A stretch of 64,000 nt of DNA from Zingiber officinale (taxonomy: Eukaryota > Streptophyta > Magnoliopsida > Zingiberales > Zingiberaceae): assembly GCF_018446385.1 (NCBI RefSeq), contig NC_056000.1, positions 51,554,722 to 51,618,721 on the forward strand, given 5' to 3'. A program made the translations under genes and the position numbers. A model generated the notes under the pieces. It saw nothing but the letters and a program-made list of their open reading frames with translations. It made no database searches and was not told the DNA's origin. How positions within the stretch are numbered: position 1 is the stretch's first letter; each line of letters starts with the position of its first letter. Positions 10,992 to 21,521 of this stretch are shown here, in pieces.

Positions 10992-12017
10992 TTAAGTCAT
11001 GGCGTTGGGTCCGAAGCAAGACTTCTTGATGGGGTCCCACAGCCACTGCACCATAAACCTCCTCCCGTTGACCCCGTTCAAGTTGTAGCCCGCACCCTCC
11101 GCGCTCCTGAACACGTGGCCCGCGAAACCGCCTCCGCTCCCCGTCCCGAAGACTCCCACGCATAGGTCGGCGATCTCCGCCGGCGCCGCCGGGTCGTCGC
11201 CGGCGTACCACGCGTTGATCAGAGGGTTGGTCGCCATCTCTGCCAGCTCGTGTGCGATCACGCTCACCATCCCGTCCGCGCCCACGTCGCCGTTCGGCGG
11301 CCCCACCACCGGCGAGCTGCTGTTCCCGCCGCTGCCGCCCCCCACCATGTAGCTCGGTAGGGCGAACGGGTACGCGCACATCCCGGGGCACTGCGTACCG
11401 CTGTGCCCCACCCACGCATACGGCATCGTGACGCCGACGATCGCCGGGAAGGTGAAGTAGTGGAACCCGCACACTTCGCGGCAGAAATCCTCCACCTCCA
11501 CGTCCGGCGAGGTGAGCACCAGGTAGATCCCGTCGCGTGGGTCCATCGGAAGGCGGTCGGTGGCCGCCACGGCGGAGCGGATCACCGACTGCATCGCGAG
11601 GCGCGACAGCGACGAGCCGTGGGAGTACCCGGAGTCGTGGAGCTCCCCGGCTAGAGCGAAGCGGCCGGTGACGTTGGATCCTGTCTGGTCGACGTACAGA
11701 CGGGCCGTGCGCCACCACTCGTCGACGGAGGGCGGCGGCGGCGGCGGCAGCGGAGCAGGGGACGATAGCGAGAGGAGGAAGTCCCTTATGATGCTCTGCG
11801 GCGCCGCCTCCCAGCGCCCGTACCATATGACGTAGATGTTCGCCGGCGATGTCACCACAGGGCCCATGTGATACGAGACGTCCACCGGCTCCGAGGAGGC
11901 CGCGATGCTGTCAGATCTAAAGGGGTAGTTGTGGGAAGAAGGCCATGAGAAGGCACTGGCAGGCGCAACGAAGAAGCAAGGGAGTGAGAAGAGCACAAGG
12001 CAGAGCTTAGTGCTCAT
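10992..12017 (-). CDS. EXORDIUM-like (PHI-1 family) secreted protein
   Basis: A single GC-rich exon encodes 341 residues; the family is usually about 300-340. I chose the internal Met at 12017 (MSTKLCLVLF) over the upstream in-frame Met at 12095. It places a clean signal peptide (about 22 residues, cleavage near APASA|FS) at the N-terminus, while the extra 26 residues are basic and not signal-like. Family blocks are visible in order: a VTSPANIYVIWYGRW block, a proline-run linker, LHDSGYSHG, the FTFPAIVG/YAWVGHSGTQCPG block, HELAEMATNPLINAWYAG, and the C-terminal end FMVQWLWDPIKKSCFGPNAMT. EXO/EXL proteins are apoplastic and are linked to brassinosteroid- and carbon-dependent growth; their biochemistry is unknown. 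The HELAE segment resembles part of a zinc-protease motif but is a conserved feature of the family and is not evidence of protease activity. Confidence 0.93.
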   Translation of the reverse strand: MSTKLCLVLFSLPCFFVAPASAFSWPSSHNYPFRSDSIAASSEPVDVSYHMGPVVTSPANIYVIWYGRWEAAPQSIIRDFLLSLSSPAPLPPPPPPSVDEWWRTARLYVDQTGSNVTGRFALAGELHDSGYSHGSSLSRLAMQSVIRSAVAATDRLPMDPRDGIYLVLTSPDVEVEDFCREVCGFHYFTFPAIVGVTMPYAWVGHSGTQCPGMCAYPFALPSYMVGGGSGGNSSSPVVGPPNGDVGADGMVSVIAHELAEMATNPLINAWYAGDDPAAPAEIADLCVGVFGTGSGGGFAGHVFRSAEGAGYNLNGVNGRRFMVQWLWDPIKKSCFGPNAMT

Positions 12018-12185
12018 CTTTCTTCTTCTTCCCTTGGAAGCAGCAGCAACGAGCTTGGTTAAAGGCTTTAAACACTTTGAATGGAAAATGAGCAAAGTTT
12101 CTTTTTTTTTAAAAAAAAAAGTACAAAAAAGTGAAAGATTTCGTGTTCAAAAATAAAAAAAATAATACAAGTGTATATATATAAG
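12018..12185 (-). promoter_or_regulatory. Leader and TATA region of the EXORDIUM-like gene
   Basis: On the minus strand TTATATATATACAC spans about 12171-12184, roughly 160 bp upstream of the chosen ATG. It is followed by an A/T-rich leader with poly-T/A runs at 12102-12120. The position suits a TATA box. Confidence 0.45.
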
Positions 12186-13425
12186 CAACGGAGAGGGGGG
12201 AAAGTGATGAATATATCAAGAAGTTAAAAATGGAGGAGATATATTTCAGTAAGGGGGCTGAACGCGACATCAACAGACACTAATGCATGTGAGGATTCTT
12301 AATTGCATGACTTTTTTTTTCAAACTATATTGTCCTTTTGGGCAGTCTACAGTCTATTAAATATTCATCCCTGACTTTGGGATTCTTTTATAGTCCCAAA
12401 AAGGCTGATCACCGCAGTGATTTAAGGCATTTAAAGGCCGCTTTGATCACTCAAGACAGCCATGTGGTTGTTTGTAGGAACTGTCTTCTGCACTCTAACC
12501 CATCACATGTGACTCTTGTACTCCTGTTATTTGGCAGGCTCACAGTAATTTTTTACCTGTATGCAAGCCACATTGCAGGAAATGATGGCTTTGGCACTTA
12601 CAGGGCATGCATGGGAGCATGCTCAGAACAAACCCTAGCAATGATGGAACAAGAACAAGATAGAACAAATATGGGGACACCGTCAGGCTGCATTCTTTTC
12701 TTAGTTCTGAATGAAAGAAAGAAAGAAAGAAAGAAAAATGAGGTTATGAAGACAAAAGAGGTAGTCAAAGATCCACACTAATCTAAGAGAAGAAACAGGA
12801 AGCTAGGCTCTATGCTTTAGCGAGTTGTGTGCAATCCAAAGTATGTGAAGCGTACTCAGCACAGTTTCTTTAATGAATGGTGCAGAAATCATGAAAAGCA
12901 TATAAAGATGCTAGTAACTGACTTTACTAAAAGCTACTAGAATAAGAATACAAATAATGATGTTCTTGGACAGTGATAATAATAGTGTTGAGTTAAACAC
13001 ATTGCTCTGAAGCTACATTTCTATCAATTAGATTGTAATCTGTCTTCGAGATATTTAAAAATCAGCATGAAAAGGTTACCAGGGAGCATTAGATATTCCT
13101 CTTTGAATCTTGCGCGCACACACAAAACTACTTCAACTGTTCGATCTCTGATAAACCTCGATCTAATTTCTAAACTTACAGCAGCAAAATCTGCTTTCTT
13201 CAATTGATATCTTATCCACTAGCATGTGCGATTCATCCATTGATATATGCCGATTCCATGACTTGGAGGCTGATAAAAGAAGGATGAATTGCCTATAATA
13301 ATTACAAAATTTTCTCAGCTTCCAACTCTAATTAGTAACACGGTTATAACAATAAATTAAATGAACAACTTCAAAAAGAAAGAGACAAAATATTTATTTG
13401 GTTACAACTTAGATGATTGTTAATA
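12186..13425. other. Intergenic region with a (GAAA)n tract
   Basis: No gene is supported. A (GAAA)6-like microsatellite lies at about 12713-12737. The one longer open frame (12338-12781) lacks an ATG at its start and recognisable content. Confidence 0.5.
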
Positions 13426-13467
13426 TAAGGTGATACGATGCATGATAGTGGGGACGGACAGCGAACG

Positions 13468-13611
13468 TAGTCGGAAGTCAAGTCCACGAGGCGGTCAGAA
13501 GTCAAGCCCACGAGACAGTCAAAAGTCAAGCTCACGTGGCGGTCAAAAGTCAAGCCTATGTGGTGGTCAAAAGTCCAGCCTACGTGGAGGTCGAAAGTCC
13601 GGCATACGTGG
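13468..13611 (+). repeat. 24-bp tandem array, six copies
   Basis: Units of the form 'cggtcaaaagtcaagcctac' + 'gtgg' start at about 13468, 13492, 13516, 13540, 13564 and 13588. Because the period is a multiple of three, one plus-strand frame stays open and reads as an eight-residue repeat (GGQKSSLR-like). No independent sign of translation is seen. Confidence 0.9.
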
Positions 13612-13717
13612 AGTTCAAAGGGTCAGGTTACAGGATGGTCCTGGTTGGGCGCAAGTGGCATTCCAGAGTTAGGCTTACATGTCAAGTAGGAACTCGGAAG
13701 GTAGGACATACAGGTCA

Positions 13718-14430
13718 GGACTTATAGACTTGCGGCACAAGATACAAGGACCAAAGCGTACAGGTCAGAATATGCAAACCAAGGATTACATGTCAGGATT
13801 TATAGACTTGCGGAACAAGATGCGAGGACCAAGGCGTACAGGTCGGGATATGCAAACCAAGGATTACAGGTTAGGATTTATAGACTTACGGAACAAGATA
13901 CGAGGACCAAGGCGTACAGGTCGGGATATGCAAATCAAGGATTACAAGTCAGGACTTATAGACTTGCGGAACAAGATACGAGGACCAAGACATACAGGTC
14001 GGAATATGTAAACCAAGGATTACAGGTCAGGACTTATAGACTTGCGACACAAGATACGAGGACCAAGGTGTACAAGTCGGAATATATAAACCAAGGATTA
14101 CAGGTCGGGACTTATAGACTTGCGACACAAGATACGAGGACCAAGGCGTACAGGTCGGGATATGCAAATCAAGGATTACAGGTCAGGACTTATAGACTTG
14201 CGGCACAAGATACACGGACTAAAGCATACAGGTCAGGATATGCAAACCAAGGATTACAGGTCAGAACTTTAGACTTGCGGCACAAGATACACAGACCAAA
14301 GACATACAGGTCAGGATATGTGGACGAAGGCTTACAGGTCGGGATCTACAGGACAAGATATGTAGAACATGATATACACGGACCAAAGCGTACAGGTCAG
14401 GATATGTGAACGAAGGCTTACAGGTCAAGG
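13718..14430 (+). repeat. 78-bp tandem array, about nine copies
   Basis: Units beginning 'ggacttatagacttgcgg' start at exactly 13718, 13796, 13874, 13952, 14030, 14108, 14186 and 14264. Shorter, decayed units continue to about 14430. Each unit also holds 'acaagatacgaggaccaa', 'gcgtacaggtcgggatatg' and 'aaccaaggattacagg'. The period equals 26 codons, so frames stay open for several units (13679-14011 and 14068-14409), reading DLRNKIRGPRRTGRDMQ-like repeats. I take this as a minisatellite inside an LTR, not a gene. Confidence 0.93.
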
Positions 14431-15337
14431 TAAGATACGGAACAGGGGACATGCATACGGGACAATACTTAAGGAGCAATAAGCGAAGGCTTCGATTGGC
14501 AAGGCGGTAAGTGTAGGTCTAGATCTACCAAGATAGACCGAATGACAAATGCAGGGTGGGACGTATAGATTTAGATTTACGGGACAATAAACAGGCTAGG
14601 GAATGTGCCAAGAAATACAGGTCTGTACATACAGGTCAGTATTTGCAGGTACGAGGACCCAGTCGAAGGTTAATAGACCGGGGCGAGCCTACACTATACG
14701 ACAATCAAGCCAGGGAATTGTAACAACCCGTCAGAGAATAATCACTGCATGTCAGGGAATATGCTAACGGTCTAGGGCTCATTGCCCACTGATGCCTCCT
14801 TAAACCTATAGGAAGATGTCATGTGTCATTCACCGTCAGACAAATCCTGACACCCGATATTCCCTGACATTCGTCATACTCTAGAAGTACTCACTGCCGT
14901 ATAAAAGGGAGGCTTTGTCTCTACGCCGGTACGCTCACTCGTCTTTTCATACTCATCTTTTACTTTTCGTCCTTTCACTGTACTTCTGGGGAAAAAGTAC
15001 CTGACTTGAACGTTAGATGGTCTGACCCGGGGACTTTTTCCCTGGTTCTTGGTCTCTAACGTAGAGGTGACTTGTCTGAGTGTGCGCAGAGCCCTCGCGT
15101 CGTCGTCCCCGTCATCACCCCCCGTCATCCGCTCGTGGGAACCTTTCCAGGAGGTACTCGATCACCCAGGTGTCTCGGTGACTTTCCGTCAGCACCAGCG
15201 ATAGCGCAGCTAGCCTCTGTTCGACTCAGCTTCTGGACGGGATCACAAGGTAAAAGAAAGTACTAAAAATCTCCTTCGTTAAAGGCGGATAAGCCTCTTA
15301 CACTCTTTGAACGTTTAGGAATAAGTTAGGAAATGAA

Positions 15338-16586
15338 TGTTAGAATAAACAATCTGTTACCGAAGATTTATGGGGTATTAACTGAATTTAAATTACACTG
15401 GATTAAATTCAACTTACAGTCGAGATGATCTGAGCGAATAATCTCAGGCTGCCAGTAAGAGTTGGTTTCTGCTAATTGCTGAGTGCGGACCAAGCTTCGA
15501 GTGCGAGCAGCAAAGTCCGAGAAGACTTAATAGACGGGCGGGCATGCAATAGATTGGCCGACCGGACAGTAAGGCCGAGCAAGTTTGACCAGACAGAGAG
15601 TAGACTGGGTGCGAGGCCGGTCGGGCAAGAAGATAGGGTAAGCAGACAAGCCACGCGAGAGGTCGGTCGAGCAAAAAGACAGGCCGAGCGAGAGGTCGGT
15701 CAATCAAGAAGACAGGTTGAGCAGTCAGAGAGACCGATCGGGCGAAGCAAATAGGTCGAGTGAGCTGATGTCGGTTAGGCGAGGCAGAAATACAACCTGA
15801 GCGAGAAGTGTCGGTCAGTCAAATTGAGTCGGCCGAGAAAAGTTGCCGAGCGGGCGAGAGGAGAGGCTGACCGGGCAAGGGACCGATTGGGAGAAGCTGA
15901 TAGACCGAGCGACTGAAGAAGCAGAGGAGCCCGAGTGGGCGAACAACCTCCCGAGAGGGAAAAAAGAACCGAGGTCTTCAAGAGTCGCAGTTCCCTTGAA
16001 ACAGATTCGCCCACCTTCGGTTGTTCTTCGAGGCTCGCTAAGGTCATCTGTTTCCCAGGATACAACCCTTGACCGTGATTCCCACAAAGCATTGATGGTC
16101 ACGATGAATTAAGTGGCACCCGATTACTATCATGGGCACTTCGTCGAGCAGGAGTTGCACGACAGAGGAGGAGGGAATGAAAGTGGAGAGTTTCTGCTTG
16201 CATTGTTGTGTGTCCTCTGCATATGATTGCAGCCTCGTTTTATAGGAGCTCAGATCAACAACATTGTCAATGGTTGATTAATGACCATTACTCGATCGTT
16301 CGAATTTAATGCATTAGTTACATAGCAACAAAAGGTTTATGTGGGAAAATATTGGTTGTTCCACGAGTCAACATGGTTCAGTGCAATTCAGGTCTTGGAT
16401 TTGCACCCCCTGCGTACTCACGCGTGAGAGAGAGTCTCTCCCCATGCATTTGTTCACATCCTCAATGCATGTGAATCAATATAAACCAACTAACATGCCA
16501 TGAAACTCCCAATATAAGACTAAAGTCTCATTTACAATGAAGCTTCTATCCTCTTCCACCTCTTCTCCATTCACACATATTCAATA
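15338..16586 (-). repeat. 3' LTR of the Copia element (left), 1249 bp
   Basis: It starts TGTTAGAATAAAC and ends TTCAATA (the terminal CA has become TA). It aligns with the right LTR over most of its length, including 'aattaaattcaactta', 'gataatctcaggct', a TATA region near 16233-16243 (minus strand) and the 'cacacatattcaa' end. It carries about 400 bp (roughly 15520-15940) absent from the right LTR, made of loose repeats of CCGAGCGAG / GGTCGGTCGAGC words. Confidence 0.88.
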
Positions 16587-16620
16587 ATCCCCACATGAAT
16601 AGAGATAGGGTATGTAATAA

Positions 16621-17135
16621 TAGGTGTGTCAATTCGGGTGGGTCGGGTCGGGTTGTGTCGGGTTGAGTTTTTTTTTTTTTTTTAACCCAACCCGAACCCG
16701 ACCCGAACCCGAGTTCAACCCAAAACACATCAACCCGAACCCGAACCCGACCAACCCGATCAACCCGAACCCGACCCATATAACCCAAAAATCCAATTCA
16801 AAACGACTTTTTTGGGCTATTTCCCCTATAATTCTTCACTTTTATCTCAATACTCCATCATTATCATACAAACATGATATTAATATACATAAAAATATCT
16901 AAATTTTTAAAATAAAATTTGATTTAACCCCAAAAAACCCCACAAAACCTTATATTTAAGCCAACCCGGGTCAACCCGAACCCGACCCGACCCAACCCGA
17001 AAAGTTTTTACTCTCCAACCCTCCAACCCTCCAACCCGAACCCGACCCGAACCCGAAAATGGCCAACCCGAACCTGATTTTTTTCGGGTCGACTCGGGTT
17101 GGGTCGTCGGGTCGGGTTCATTTTTGACACCCCTA
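16621..17135. mobile_element. hAT-type MITE with AACCCG-rich arrays, 515 bp
   Basis: The terminal inverted repeats are TAGGTGTGTCAA at the left and, reversed, TAGGGGTGTCAA at the right. Flanking 8-bp duplications are TGTAATAA (16613-16620) and TGTAACAA (17136-17143), one mismatch; 8 bp is the hAT size. Both arms are packed with CGGGTCGGGTT / AACCCGAACCCGACCC words in opposite orientation, so the ends could fold into a long hairpin. It has no coding capacity and sits inside the Copia element. Confidence 0.82.
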
Positions 17136-17639
17136 TGTAACAACATTCAACAGTTGAGTCAAGTATAGGATAAATAGGTTTTACTCTTTGAACCTTTCCT
17201 TGTAAAGATCTGGTTGCTTATTGGCTGATAATAGACATGATGTCCTTGAACTATACTGTCGTCTGTGTAAGCAATGACAAATCTCACCCAAGACTCTCCC
17301 TGATACAACTCAGTTCTCATGAGTGTGTTCGTTCTTAGCCATGAACAAATCTAGTTCTATGAGAAGCTCTAAGAATTGTGCCTCCAATTCTCTTCGAAGC
17401 GGCCCTACTTCTTTCTCACATAGGTGATCCCTCAAGAGTTGTCATTTACTCTTCTTGATCATTAAAAGTTCATCGGCTTACCCTGGTCTAGTCATTGTTT
17501 CATTAGGTATCCCCCATAGTGTGTCTAGTCAGTGTAGATTAATTGTTCAGTTGAACCTAATTCTTGGGATCTCCAATCAGCATAGGTTAGGTGCCCTCTG
17601 TATTGATCGCTGACAACGATATCAAGCTCATTCCTTGTG

Positions 17640-20130
17640 ATGAGCTTGCAACTAACTCTTGATTTAACCCTTTGGTTAGCGGATCCGCTAAGTTATCCTT
17701 TGACTTTACATAGTCAATAGTGATAATCCCGTTGAGAGTAGTTGTCTAATGGTATTATGTCTACGACATATATATCTAGACTTGCCATTATACAGATGGT
17801 TCTGTGTCCGACCAATTGCTGATTGACTATTGTAATATATGTAAATTGTCGGCACAGGTTTCGACCATCGTGAAATATCTTCTAAGAATTATCGTAGTCA
17901 TTTTGCCTCTTCACCACATTTGTCAAGAGTTGCAAACTCAGATTCTGTCGTGGATCTGGTTATCACGGTTTGCTTAGAAGATTTTCAGGAAATGGCTGTA
18001 CCGTCAAGAGTGAAAACATATCCACTCGTAGACTTAGAGTCTTTTATGTCAGATAGCCAACTCGCATCGTTGTATCCTTCGATCACAGTAGGATATCTCG
18101 TATAGTGCAGTCCATATTCACGAGTATACCTCAAGTATATTAGTACTCTTGTTATCCCTTTTCAATGCGCAACACCAGGATTACTCGTGTATCTACTCAG
18201 TTTACTTACTATGTAGGTCAAGTCTGGTCGTGTATAACTCATCAGGTACATCAGACTTCCAATCATTCGAGAGTACTCTATTTGGGAGATACTTTCACCT
18301 CAATTTTTTTATAGATGCTGACTCGTATCTATCAGCGTTCGTGCCAATGCTGTATCACCCTTAGTGAATTTCTCAAGAATCTTGTCCATGTAATGGGACT
18401 GACTAAGAACAAGTCCTTCTCTCATTCTAAAAATTTTAATTCCTAGAATCACATCAGCTAGGTCTATGTCTTTCGTGTCAAATTTTGAGTTTAACATATC
18501 TTAAGTGAATTTGATTATCTTATCATTACGCTCAATGATAAGTATGTCATATATATATAGGTACAAGATGACGTAGTCATTCTTTGTAGCTTTCATGTAG
18601 ACATATTTATCACATTCATTAATCTTGAATCCATATTCCTTCATGGCATTGTCAAATTTCTCATGTTATTACTTTGGTGCTTATTTCAAGTCATATAATA
18701 ACTTCACCAATCTACAAACCTTATTCTTCTGTCCTGGCACAGAAAATTCCTCAGGTTGCTCCATATAAATTTCCTCTTCTAAATCCCCATTTAGAAAGGT
18801 AGTCTTTACATCCATTTGATGTATTTCGAGATTCCATAAAGCGGCAATAGCAACAATACTCTAATGGAAGTTATTCTCAATACTGGAGAATACGTATCAA
18901 AGTAATCAAGGTCTTCTTATTGTCGGTATCCTTTGATTACCAATCTGACCTTATACTTATCAATTGTGTCATCTGATTTCATTTTCTTATTAAAGATCCA
19001 CTTGCAACCTAGTGGTTTACTTCTCAGAGGAAGATCCACAAGTTCCCAAGTGTGATTTTGCAAGATAGTCTATCTTAAATGCAATTGTCTCTCACCAGTG
19101 AGGTCCATCAAAAGAGCCTACAACTTCTAAGTAACTTCGGGATCCACTTTCCAATATGAAAGTGATAAAATTCGATCAATAGGATTTTTCTATCTGAGCT
19201 CTTTTGCTCCGTCTAAGCTCAACCTCCACTGGTTCCTCATCATCATCTTCACCTTGTGCTCATATGCCCGCTTTAAGGAGTTAGCATCCTCTCGGGTCTT
19301 ATACGGAAACATATGCTCCAAGAATGAGGCATTTCTCGATTCTATTATTGAGTTCTTGTGTATCTCCGGTATTTGTGATTCATACATAACAAACCAATAA
19401 GCACTGTTGTTTTGTGTATATCCAATAAATACGCAATCAACCGTCTTTGGTCCTATCTTAATCCTTTTCAAATTAGGCACCAAAGCTTTGGCAAGACACC
19501 CCCCACATTCGTAAATATTTATAGGATGGTTGTCTTCCACAACTCGTAAGGTCTCTTATCTATTTTCTTCTAGGGCATCTTATTTAAAAGGTAATTAGCT
19601 GTTAACACAGTTTCCCCCCACATGAACTCTTACAATCCAGAACTCAATAGAAGAGCATTCATCATCTCCTTTATAGTTCGATTCTTCCGCTCAGCAACTC
19701 CATCTTGCTGAGGAGTATAAGGAGCTGTTGTTTCATGTCTGATCCCATGTTCAGCACACAACTCAACAAACAGTGATACATATTCACCGCCTCGGTCACT
19801 TTGAACCACTTTAATCTTTCTATTAAGCTAGTTTTCAACCTCAGTCTTATAGAGAGCAAATTTCTCTATAGCGTCATTCTTACTTTTAATAGTATTTTGT
19901 GTTATCATCTATAAAAGTGATAAAGTATTTATTACCACCACGTGTTGGTGTATCTTTTAGGTCGCACACATCAGTGTGGTTTATATCAAGTGGTTCATTA
20001 CTTCTTTCAATATGTTGAAAGAATGACCTTGTCATTTTCGCTTCAACACAAATCTCACACTTGTGTTTTAGGTCAAGGTGGAATATAGGTATGCTTTGCA
20101 TATTTATTAATCTACGCAACATGTCCTAGT
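17640..20130 (-). pseudogene. Copia pol remnant: integrase, reverse transcriptase, RNase H
   Basis: Reading leftwards on the minus strand: at 20122-19886, the integrase zinc region (KCEICVEAKM) and TDVCDL of the catalytic core; at 19859-19671, more integrase in another frame; at 19540-19190, the integrase C-terminal region (KTVDCVFIGYTQN). Next, at 18828-18698, an RT block (DVKTTFLNGDLEEEIYMEQP). At about 18566-18537 the RT active-site loop reads YIYD where a double aspartate is expected. At 18497-18309 is the post-active-site RT segment (LADVILGIKI, LSQSHYMDKILEKF). At about 17790-17664 the RNase H end reads RHNTIRQLLSTG and KDNLADPLTKG. Several frameshifts and stops separate these blocks. 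Confidence 0.9.
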
Positions 20131-20555
20131 CTACTATGCCACAAACACGAAAACTCAAACATATAAGTGAAAAAAAATTATTTTTATTTATGTTAGGCCT
20201 AATGGTCATTACATTGAGTTTGAATAGCCCATCAGATACATACTCCCTTCCTACAAACATTCTATTCTTGGACAATACAACTCTGTCCGACTCAAAAATA
20301 ATGTGAAAGTCATTCTTACTTAACAGTGATCTGGACACTAGATTTTTCAGAATCTCCGGAACATACAACACATTGTTTAGAGTAAGGTCCTTGCTCGAGG
20401 TCATCTTCAGCACCACTTTTCCTTGGCCCATGCATGATGTCCGAAGTTGCTGAGTTCCCCATGAACAGTTTGTCTCCAGTGACTTCTTCGAAGTTGTGGA
20501 GCAGCTCCTTGTTGCAGCACACATGTCAGGTCGCTCCAGTATCAATCCACCATTA

Positions 20556-21493
20556 TCATGAGTTTGAACCGACCAAGTTCAGTTCTGAGATCACAGCGCA
20601 GAGGTCGTCCATTTCTGGTCTCTCATTCAAGTTGGCCTCCTGCTTATTCTTCGGCTTCTTGCTCTCCGAAAATTTGTGACCTACTTTGTCACAGTTGAAG
20701 CACTTCCCAGAAAACTTCTTCTTGCTGATGTCTTCTCTGGGTCCCATCTTAGAAGACTTGAGGTTCTTTCGTTTCGAACTTTAACCGTACTCGACCACGT
20801 TGGCTTTCACAGTACTTGAGAGAATAGCTTTCTTTTGAACTCTTGTTGTCTTCTTCGATGCGAAGTCGAACAATGAGTTCCTCCACATTCATCTCCTTCC
20901 GCTTGTGCTTCTGGTAATTTTTGAAGTCCTTCCAGTCGGGAGGCAGCTTCTCAATAATAGTAGTCACCTAGAAGGTTTCACTCAGAATCATCCTTTCTGA
21001 ATGGATCTCATGCAAGATCACCTGAAGCTTCTGGACTTGACTAATAACCGTCTTTAAGTCAACCATCTTGTAGTCCAAGAATCAATCCACTATAAACTTC
21101 TTGGCTCCTGTATCCTCCGTCTTGTACTTCTTGTCTAGGGACTTCCACATCTCCTTAACCGTTCTCTTCATGCTATACACGACGTACAACGAGTCGGCAA
21201 GGTAGTTGAGGATGTAGTTTTGGCAAAAGGAACTCAGAATGAGTTCATGCCTCTACTGCACTGATGGTTTGCGCATCAGCATCCTCAGCACGCTTGGGAG
21301 GATCATCGGTCAAGAACCGCGCCAGGTTGAGTGTGGTCAAGTAGAAGAGCATCTTCTGCTGCCACCACTTGAAGTTCAGGCCACTGAACTTCTTTGGATT
21401 TTCCCCATGATTAATTGGCATAGTTCCAATCAGGGCAGAGGGAGCCTTTAGGTGTTGAGTCTGTTGCACCTCAACATTATGTTTTGTGGTCAT
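20556..21493 (-). pseudogene. Copia gag remnant
   Basis: The minus-strand start at 21493 reads MTTKHNVEVQQ, then KFSGLNFKWWQQKMLFYLTT, a typical Copia gag N-terminus. The next block (20967-20749) reads EKLPPDWKDFKNY, the UBN2-type gag region. The nucleocapsid at about 20700 reads CFNCDKVGHKFSES, where the fourth zinc ligand of the CCHC knuckle is serine. The frame is interrupted between the blocks. Confidence 0.85.
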
Positions 21494-21521
21494 CTCAACA
21501 GAACCGAGTCTATTTCAAGAT

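Larger units (their letters stand above)
13431..15245 (+). mobile_element. Probable 1.8-kb solo LTR carrying tandem arrays
   Basis: The segment begins TGATACG and ends GGGATCA (TG...CA). It is flanked by TAAGG (13426-13430) and CAAGG (15246-15250), a 5-bp direct repeat with one mismatch. A TATA box (GTATAAAAGGGAGG) lies near 14899-14912. It is followed by an R/U5-like tract: pyrimidine-rich sequence, then 'cttgaacgttagatggtctgac', a style typical of long plant Gypsy LTRs. The U3 part is filled by a 24-bp and a 78-bp tandem array, listed separately. No gag or pol is adjacent, so a solo LTR is most likely. The borders rest on a short imperfect duplication and could be off. Confidence 0.55.

Noticed and set aside
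10927-11826. 299-residue minus-strand frame overlapping the EXORDIUM-like gene
   Set aside because: It is an arginine-rich shadow frame of a GC-rich gene; the overlapping frame has a signal peptide and family motifs.
12338-12781. 147-residue plus-strand frame
   Set aside because: It begins at TTG rather than ATG, has no recognisable motif and ends in a translated (GAAA)n microsatellite.
13679-14409. Repetitive frames of 110 and 113 residues as a repeat-protein gene
   Set aside because: They are kept open only because the 78-bp period is divisible by three; there is no convincing start, and the array lies in a probable LTR.
13468-14430. CRISPR-like array
   Set aside because: Repeats are contiguous with no unique spacers, and the window is a plant nuclear sequence.
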